This document shows, piece after piece, positions 8,877 to 13,182 of a DNA stretch of 13,182 nt. Positions within the stretch are counted from its first letter, which is position 1; the number at the start of each line of letters is the position of its first letter. This DNA is from Cylindrotheca closterium (lineage: Eukaryota > Bacillariophyta > Bacillariophyceae > Bacillariales > Bacillariaceae), in assembly GCA_933822405.4 (NCBI GenBank), contig CAKOGP040001933.1, positions 1-13,182 on the forward strand, in the 5' to 3' direction. The notes under the pieces are model-generated. The model was not told the DNA's origin and ran no database searches. It was given only the letters and a program-made list of their open reading frames with translations. Position numbers and translations under genes: made by a program.

Positions 8877-9462
8877 GTTTGAAAGGGGTAGTTTGTAAGG
8901 CGAATGTTCAGTTTGTTTGTTTGTTTGTTTGTGTGTTTGAGAGAAAACGCAGACGTACGGAGTGTAGACCGCCAAGATTTTACTGTAGGTCGCTCAAATC
9001 TGAAATCTAAAATTCACTTGTTTGAAACAATGGCCGTAGTGTACGGCTTTGTGAAGTCGTTTCCAGCATCCTCGACAAGAGCGATACCATCGGGACTAGG
9101 TATAGATTCGTTGGCGAATTGTTTTTGAAACAGCAAATTGAAATGTGAATGCAATAAAAAAGATGCGGATCTGTAGTATTTTGTTTTGTTGGAGAATGGA
9201 GAATAGTGAGTCATCATACGACTGGATTGACTACGGAGGACCTCTAAACTACCTACCGGTACAGCTGTCCGTTGATGAGAATATTGGAACATTAGTAGCT
9301 AGTGAACGGGAACAGGAAATATTGGATTGAGGACAATAAATAGCTAACAATTTCATGACCGGTAGATTTTGATATCTAGGGATATTTCCAAATGGATTTA
9401 GAACCGGTTGCACAAATTCAAAAATATAACACTCATTTGCTCCTTCTTCTCATCACTTTTTC
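8877..9462. other. Intergenic region between LRR gene and CDC5L
   Basis: This 586-bp stretch should contain the CDC5L promoter and 5' UTR (8877 side) and the LRR gene 3' UTR (9462 side). The only clear structure is a GTTT microsatellite at 8911-8930. Open frames exist on both strands (about 9014-9292 minus, 9163-9330 plus), but neither has a recognisable domain and they overlap each other. A small gene on the plus strand at 9163-9330 cannot be excluded. Confidence 0.5.
8911..8937 (+). repeat. GTTT microsatellite in CDC5L upstream region
   Basis: Five perfect GTTT units (8911-8930) are followed by a degenerate GTGTGTT. On the CDC5L sense strand this reads AAAC repeats about 35-60 nt before the ATG, so it probably lies in the 5' UTR or core promoter and may vary in length between strains. 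Confidence 0.9.
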
Positions 9463-12213
9463 TCAAAAGCACATGGTACAGCAGCTACACGAGACCTCGT
9501 CGCAGCTCGTGGTCAATGTTCTTAGATTCAAGGCACAGATTGTGGGAGAAATATTTCCAGAAAGAAGGTTATCGTGTAGAGTCAGCTCAGTTAGCTTATT
9601 GAGCATGCCAAAAGAGGCAGGCACCGTACCAACAAAAGCATTGTTGTGAAGGTACAGACGGTTCAAAGAGTCAGATATACTGACAAATGAGTTAGATATT
9701 GGACCTCTGAAATCGGCATTGCTCAAGTCGATCTCTTCGATTCTGCGTAGTTTAAATATCTCATCAGGGATTCTGCCACCAACTCGCGTGTCACTTAATC
9801 GAAGTTCAACGAGGTTTGAGAGTTTGTTGATTGATGGCGATATACTACCGGTCAAGTCTGCATTTTCGTTGAGATACAACTGCTGCAAACCAGTCAAATC
9901 ATAAATGTCCTCTGGGATACTTCCAACGATCTTCAAACCAGAAAGTACCAAGGATTCGACTGGGCTTTTGTTCAAAAACCCGGGGGGAATGGTACCTTCA
10001 AGACCACTATTTTCTAGACGAAGGACTCTGAGCTGACTTTCGTTCTCCTTGAACAGTTCAGGCAATGACCCTTGCATCCTGTTGTCCAGCAAAGCAAACT
10101 CTCGAAGCTCGCTGAAAACTGACAATTCGATCGGAATCGGACCAGACAATCCATTATTGAAATCTACAGAACATGTGATTGGAATCGAAAAAATGAGATT
10201 CGAATGGATCAATGATACTCGGGAAAAGTTGCAGAGGCACGTACCTATTGTAAAGGAAGTGACAATTCCAGCATTATTGCAGGACAGAAATTGCCAATTG
10301 CATGTGCCTCCAAGCAGCCACTGACGGCTTCCACAATTCAAATGACCTTTGAAGCATTGGAACCAGGACGATTCTCCACCTGTAGAATAGTAGAACACAA
10401 GAGCTGCATATCTCTCCAGCACTCTACGGTCCTCGACTAATTCATCCCCATAACCTTCACGGCGCAAAAAGTCCAATGCAAAACTCTGAGGGGAGTTTGC
10501 GTTGTCAAAAACCCCAGCGCCTGAAATTACCTCGAGCTGCTGAACAAGGGATGTAACAGGTTCAAATGTGGGAGCCTTTGTTGGAGTTTTTGTCGGCGGT
10601 TCGGTTGGAGAACCAGTGGGAATCTTTGTTGGGGGGGACGTAGTGGGAGAAAATGTGGGAATTCTTGTTGGTGCTTTAGTTGGGTTCTTTGTCGGGAAAC
10701 TTGTTGGAGCCGGAGTGATAGGTGCAGATGTAGGAGTCTTTGTCGGTGTTTTGGTTGGAGAACTAGTGGGATTCATTGTCGGGGAAGGCGTTGAAGGAGT
10801 AGCTGTGGGAGCTCTTGTTGGTGAACTAGTGGGGTTCTTTGTTGGAGCCTGGGTGGTAGGAGCAGGTGTTGGCGCTTTTGTCGGTGTTTTGGTTGGAGAA
10901 ATAGTGGGATTCTTTGTCGGGGAAGGCGTTGCAGGAGAAGCTGCGGGCGCTCTTGTTGGTGAACCAGTGGGGTTCTTTGTTGGAGCCTGGGTGGTAGGAG
11001 CAGGCGTAGGCGCCTTTGTCGACGTATTGGTTGGAGAGACAGTGGGATTCTTTGTGGGTATCTTCGTTGGCGGTTCCGTCATTAGAACTGGGCGTGTAGC
11101 GTCTATCTGGGAAGGCATCTCAGTCGGGTTCGAGGGGTCCACCCCGTTATCTGTAGGTAGTGATGGTACATTGAAAGTAGGTGAGAGGGTTGGCAATGGT
11201 GACAAAGTAGTACTTCGAGAAGGCTCTGATGGCTCCCCAGGACTCAATGTCGGGGCAAACTCCCCCGGGTTTCCTCCTGCAGAAACAGATGGGGCGGCGA
11301 TGGAACTTCGCGTCGACGGTGAACTTTCATCGAGGATTACAGGTAGAAGGAAATACAGTGATACACCCAACGCAATCAAACAGAGGACTGCAATAATGCA
11401 TTGAACTGCTTTGCTCGTCCCGTCTCCTCTGTTGGATACGGATGTTGGAAGAGTTCTACTTTTTGGTGGCGTAATCACGTCGGTGCCTTCTTGTGGTGGA
11501 GGTGATAAAGCTGCTGCAGCAGCAGCAGCAGCACTAGCACCTGCTCTTTCCGTCCGATCATCAGCGTCCTTATCGTTTTCGTATCCTCCTACTTCACCGC
11601 TTTGATTATTATCAATGCTTTGACTCTCATCACCCTCAACACTGGTTTCGTGCCCCTCTAGAGCAGAAACAACATTATCATCTCCCGGAGCCAAACCAGG
11701 AGCTTTCGTGGCTTGTTCATCATCTGTGGCCGCCATTGCGTTACGTAAGACTTTGTTTCTTGTTACAAAGGAATCCCACTGCACTATCTTACCTTCCTTT
11801 CCCTTTTCCACGGTGCCATCGCTGACACCTTCGTTTGTTGGCTCTTCCACCACAAAAACAGCATCGATAATCCTTTGGTCTACATCATCAGCTCTCATCT
11901 TTTGTTCTACGGCCCCAGCTGACATTCCCATCTTCAACATTTTGCGATATTGGGATACGATATCCCCATCGTCTGCAAGCAAAGCTGTAGTTAATTGAGC
12001 ATTATCTTCGGCTGGTTCTTCTTTATTATCATCACCCACCCCTTTGTCTATGTTCTTGTCATAATCCACGTCGTTCTCCTCGAATAGTTCGTTATCGTCG
12101 ATGATAAATTCGCTAGAAGAATCCTCAGCTGGAGGGGGGACAAACTGGGGTTGATTCTCTGTGAGCTGTTTGAGTTCATTCAGCTGCTTGAATCGGTCTT
12201 TCAACGTCACCAT
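9463..12213 (-). CDS. Type II membrane LRR protein with Pro-Thr-rich stalk (2 exons)
   Basis: Spliced model: exons 12213-10245 and 10163-9463, about 889 aa, with an 81-nt GT-AG intron. The cytoplasmic N-terminus (1-268) is acidic and disordered. It carries a motif at 83-120 (YRKMLKMGMSAGAVEQKM, then VDQRIIDAVF) like that of WASHC3-type proteins, plus a poly-Ala run at about 228-235. Residues 270-293 form one membrane helix. Residues about 330-553 are a stalk of P-T-x-x-P-T repeats, probably heavily O-glycosylated. After it comes an LRR N-terminal cap (FALDFLRREGYGD, RYAALVFYYS, then paired Cys) and about nine plant-type LRRs (LSGPIP, LEGTIPPGF). The C-terminus is Cys-rich (CSCCTMC). Such PT-LRR proteins are common in diatoms; adhesion or recognition is likely but unproven. 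There is no kinase domain. The ATG at 12213 (ACAATGG) is preferred because the upstream in-frame stretch has no ATG before a stop. Confidence 0.87.
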   Translation of the reverse strand: MVTLKDRFKQLNELKQLTENQPQFVPPPAEDSSSEFIIDDNELFEENDVDYDKNIDKGVGDDNKEEPAEDNAQLTTALLADDGDIVSQYRKMLKMGMSAGAVEQKMRADDVDQRIIDAVFVVEEPTNEGVSDGTVEKGKEGKIVQWDSFVTRNKVLRNAMAATDDEQATKAPGLAPGDDNVVSALEGHETSVEGDESQSIDNNQSGEVGGYENDKDADDRTERAGASAAAAAAAALSPPPQEGTDVITPPKSRTLPTSVSNRGDGTSKAVQCIIAVLCLIALGVSLYFLLPVILDESSPSTRSSIAAPSVSAGGNPGEFAPTLSPGEPSEPSRSTTLSPLPTLSPTFNVPSLPTDNGVDPSNPTEMPSQIDATRPVLMTEPPTKIPTKNPTVSPTNTSTKAPTPAPTTQAPTKNPTGSPTRAPAASPATPSPTKNPTISPTKTPTKAPTPAPTTQAPTKNPTSSPTRAPTATPSTPSPTMNPTSSPTKTPTKTPTSAPITPAPTSFPTKNPTKAPTRIPTFSPTTSPPTKIPTGSPTEPPTKTPTKAPTFEPVTSLVQQLEVISGAGVFDNANSPQSFALDFLRREGYGDELVEDRRVLERYAALVFYYSTGGESSWFQCFKGHLNCGSRQWLLGGTCNWQFLSCNNAGIVTSFTIGTCLCNFSRVSLIHSNLIFSIPITCSVDFNNGLSGPIPIELSVFSELREFALLDNRMQGSLPELFKENESQLRVLRLENSGLEGTIPPGFLNKSPVESLVLSGLKIVGSIPEDIYDLTGLQQLYLNENADLTGSISPSINKLSNLVELRLSDTRVGGRIPDEIFKLRRIEEIDLSNADFRGPISNSFVSISDSLNRLYLHNNAFVGTVPASFGMLNKLTELTLHDNLLSGNISPTICALNLRTLTTSCDEVSCSCCTMCF
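10556..11095 (-). repeat. Pro-Thr minisatellite with a 138-bp higher-order unit
   Basis: Within the LRR gene, short units encoding P-T-x-x and T-K-x-P-T are repeated for more than 500 bp. A longer period of exactly 138 bp (46 codons) is visible: GTTGGAGCCTGGGTGGTAGG starts at 10841 and again at 10979, and the encoded blocks K-A-P-T-P-A-P-T-T-Q-A-P are nearly identical. This points to recent duplication and probable length polymorphism of the stalk. The boundaries given are approximate. Confidence 0.85.
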
Positions 12214-12714
12214 TGTTTCTTTATTTGACACCTGTGGTTGCTTTCGTCTTTCCAAGGTTTGCAATTTTTCGAGTGTCAACGGAAAAAATCGTTCTAAAAT
12301 TCGTCCACCAGCAGTCGGCCAAACCGATATCTACCGGTACAGTATAATATCGCTCAAACAAAAAGTTACTTTTCGCTTTAACCGATCAGGGGTCAGATAG
12401 CCTAGGGGGCTATCCCCCCCAAAATTCAACTTCAAGCAATGAGATGACTATGATAAGACGAATTTACTAATGCAGCTTTGAATATATATTCTCTTACCGT
12501 ACTAGATTATCCTGGAATATTGTTGGCAATAATGATGACTGGCCGACGTAACGTGACTGACTGGACTGCCGAGTCCCGAGCAGATATATTAGAGCGATCG
12601 AAGGCCAACGGTTGTCGCCAATCTCAAGCCCAAGATCAATCATCTATCATCTACTCACAGCTGCTTCAGACCCCCGTAAATACGTCCCAATAGCAATATC
12701 AATCACCGTCTATC
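12214..12714. promoter_or_regulatory. Divergent intergenic region upstream of LRR gene and right-edge gene
   Basis: This roughly 500-bp spacer lies between the LRR gene start (-) and the ATG of the right-edge gene (+), so it should hold both promoters (inference). Visible features are two AACCGAT sites (12322-12328, 12380-12386), a palindromic TACCGGTA at 12332-12339 and a bulged hairpin at 12389-12418. An open frame at 12478-12693 has no recognisable domain and is probably 5' UTR or spacer. Confidence 0.4.
12389..12418. repeat. Bulged hairpin-forming inverted repeat
   Basis: GATAGCC (12396-12402) pairs perfectly with GGCTATC (12408-12414) around a 5-nt loop. GGGG (12389-12392) can pair with CCCC (12415-12418) across a 3-nt bulge (TCA). 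It lies about 180 bp upstream of the LRR gene ATG. The function is unknown; it could be a regulatory site or a remnant of a small mobile element. Confidence 0.65.
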
Positions 12715-13182
12715 ATGTCCAACAGTAGCTACATCAATGCACTAGTACGCTCTCTCCGCGATGAGAGTCAGGAGCACAACGTTGTCACGTTAAGTGGAAG
12801 CCAGCCCAAAATTCGAAGCCCCCATTCGCAGTCAGAGCCACCAAGCTTGTTCACACGATCAGCCAACACATGGGGAGGACAGTTCAACCCTGATCATTTC
12901 CAGCGCAACGCGTTCGCTATGATGCCAGCAAGTCCTGTCAATATGGAGAATGCAGCGTTCGCCGCGATGACTGCCGCGTCGCATCACAAATATGAAAAAA
13001 AATGAAAAAAGAAGCGATTTCATCAACGAGAAATTGTATTGGGTCAACGGAAGCCACGTGGACGAAACCATCACCTACAACCAGTATACCATCGATACTG
13101 CCGTCCTAGCTCCAACCACAGAGTCTCCGGAAATCAAGCAAGCGATCCTACAACAGTCTGTGAACTCCATCAAGCAGACAAA
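12715..13182 (+). CDS. Unrecognised gene, 5' part, apparent frameshift in poly-A run, cut by window edge
   Basis: The frame from the ATG at 12715 encodes 96 residues rich in Ser, Asn, Gln and Ala (for example FQRNAFAMMPASP, AAFAAMTAAS), then meets TGA at 13003-13005. A second frame (+1) is open from 12971 to the edge of the window and reads like protein (NEKLYWVNGSHVDET, then QYTIDTAVLAPTTES). The switch coincides with A8 at 12995-13002, where one A fewer would join both frames into a single reading of at least 155 residues. Possible explanations are a homopolymer error, a real frameshift, translational slippage, an intron (for example a weak GTTCAA donor near 12881 to the AG at 13010-13011), or a separate start at the ATG at 12992. 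I do not recognise the protein family in either frame. Confidence 0.42.

Noticed and set aside
8877..8975. N-terminal extension of CDC5L by 33 residues
   Set aside because: It begins with TTG and encodes a low-complexity AAAC-repeat sequence; CDC5L proteins begin just before the first Myb repeat, as at 8876.
9014..9330. Overlapping small open frames on both strands
   Set aside because: No domain on either strand; position fits promoter or UTR. The plus-strand frame remains only a remote possibility.
10568..11404. A 278-aa plus-strand open frame rich in V-G-x-F-V-G
   Set aside because: It is the antisense shadow of the Pro-Thr repeats of the LRR gene; the periodicity comes from the minus-strand coding repeat.
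12214..12279. N-terminal extension of the LRR protein by 22 residues
   Set aside because: It would need a TTG start and no ATG exists before the upstream stop; the ATG at 12213 has a good context.
9252..12343. Shared 12-mer CTACCGGTACAG near 9253 and near 12331
   Set aside because: Several shared 12-mers are expected by chance in 13 kb, and the two sites have unrelated flanks.

Overview
The window looks like nuclear DNA from a diatom or close stramenopile, probably a pennate diatom (inference). The reasons are short GT-AG introns of about 60-110 nt with the frame restored exactly across each junction, a Pro-Thr-rich stalk plus plant-type LRRs on a membrane protein, a diatom-style prolyl 4-hydroxylase-like enzyme, and TTAGGG telomere-type repeats. 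No plasmid, phage, transposon, CRISPR array or RNA gene was found.

Layout from left to right. At 480-1982 (-) is a five-exon membrane-anchored 2OG-Fe(II) dioxygenase. At 2396-3927 (-) is a four-exon coiled-coil/MORN-repeat protein. At 3928-4371 is a divergent intergenic region holding an interstitial TTAGGG tract, a cluster of AACCG motifs and a perfect inverted repeat. At 4372-6368 (+) is a two-exon LamG-like surface protein with one C-terminal membrane segment. At 6453-8876 (-) is intronless CDC5L, converging on the previous gene with only 84 bp between stop codons. At 9463-12213 (-) is a two-exon type II LRR protein with a Pro-Thr stalk. At 12715-13182 (+) is the start of an unrecognised gene that runs off the right edge and shows an apparent frameshift in a poly-A run.

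The genes do not form a pathway. CDC5L is a housekeeping spliceosome component. The dioxygenase, LamG-like and LRR proteins are all predicted membrane or secretory-pathway proteins facing the lumen or outside, but that shared topology does not show that they work together. Exon structures were derived by hand from splice-site consensus, frame and family conservation; no transcript data were available. The most interesting items are a 26-nt microexon carrying the first iron-binding His-x-Asp motif of the dioxygenase, a GC-AG intron in the MORN gene, the telomeric tract plus AACCG cluster between two divergent genes, and a WASHC3-like motif on the cytoplasmic side of the LRR protein. No undescribed multi-gene system is evident.
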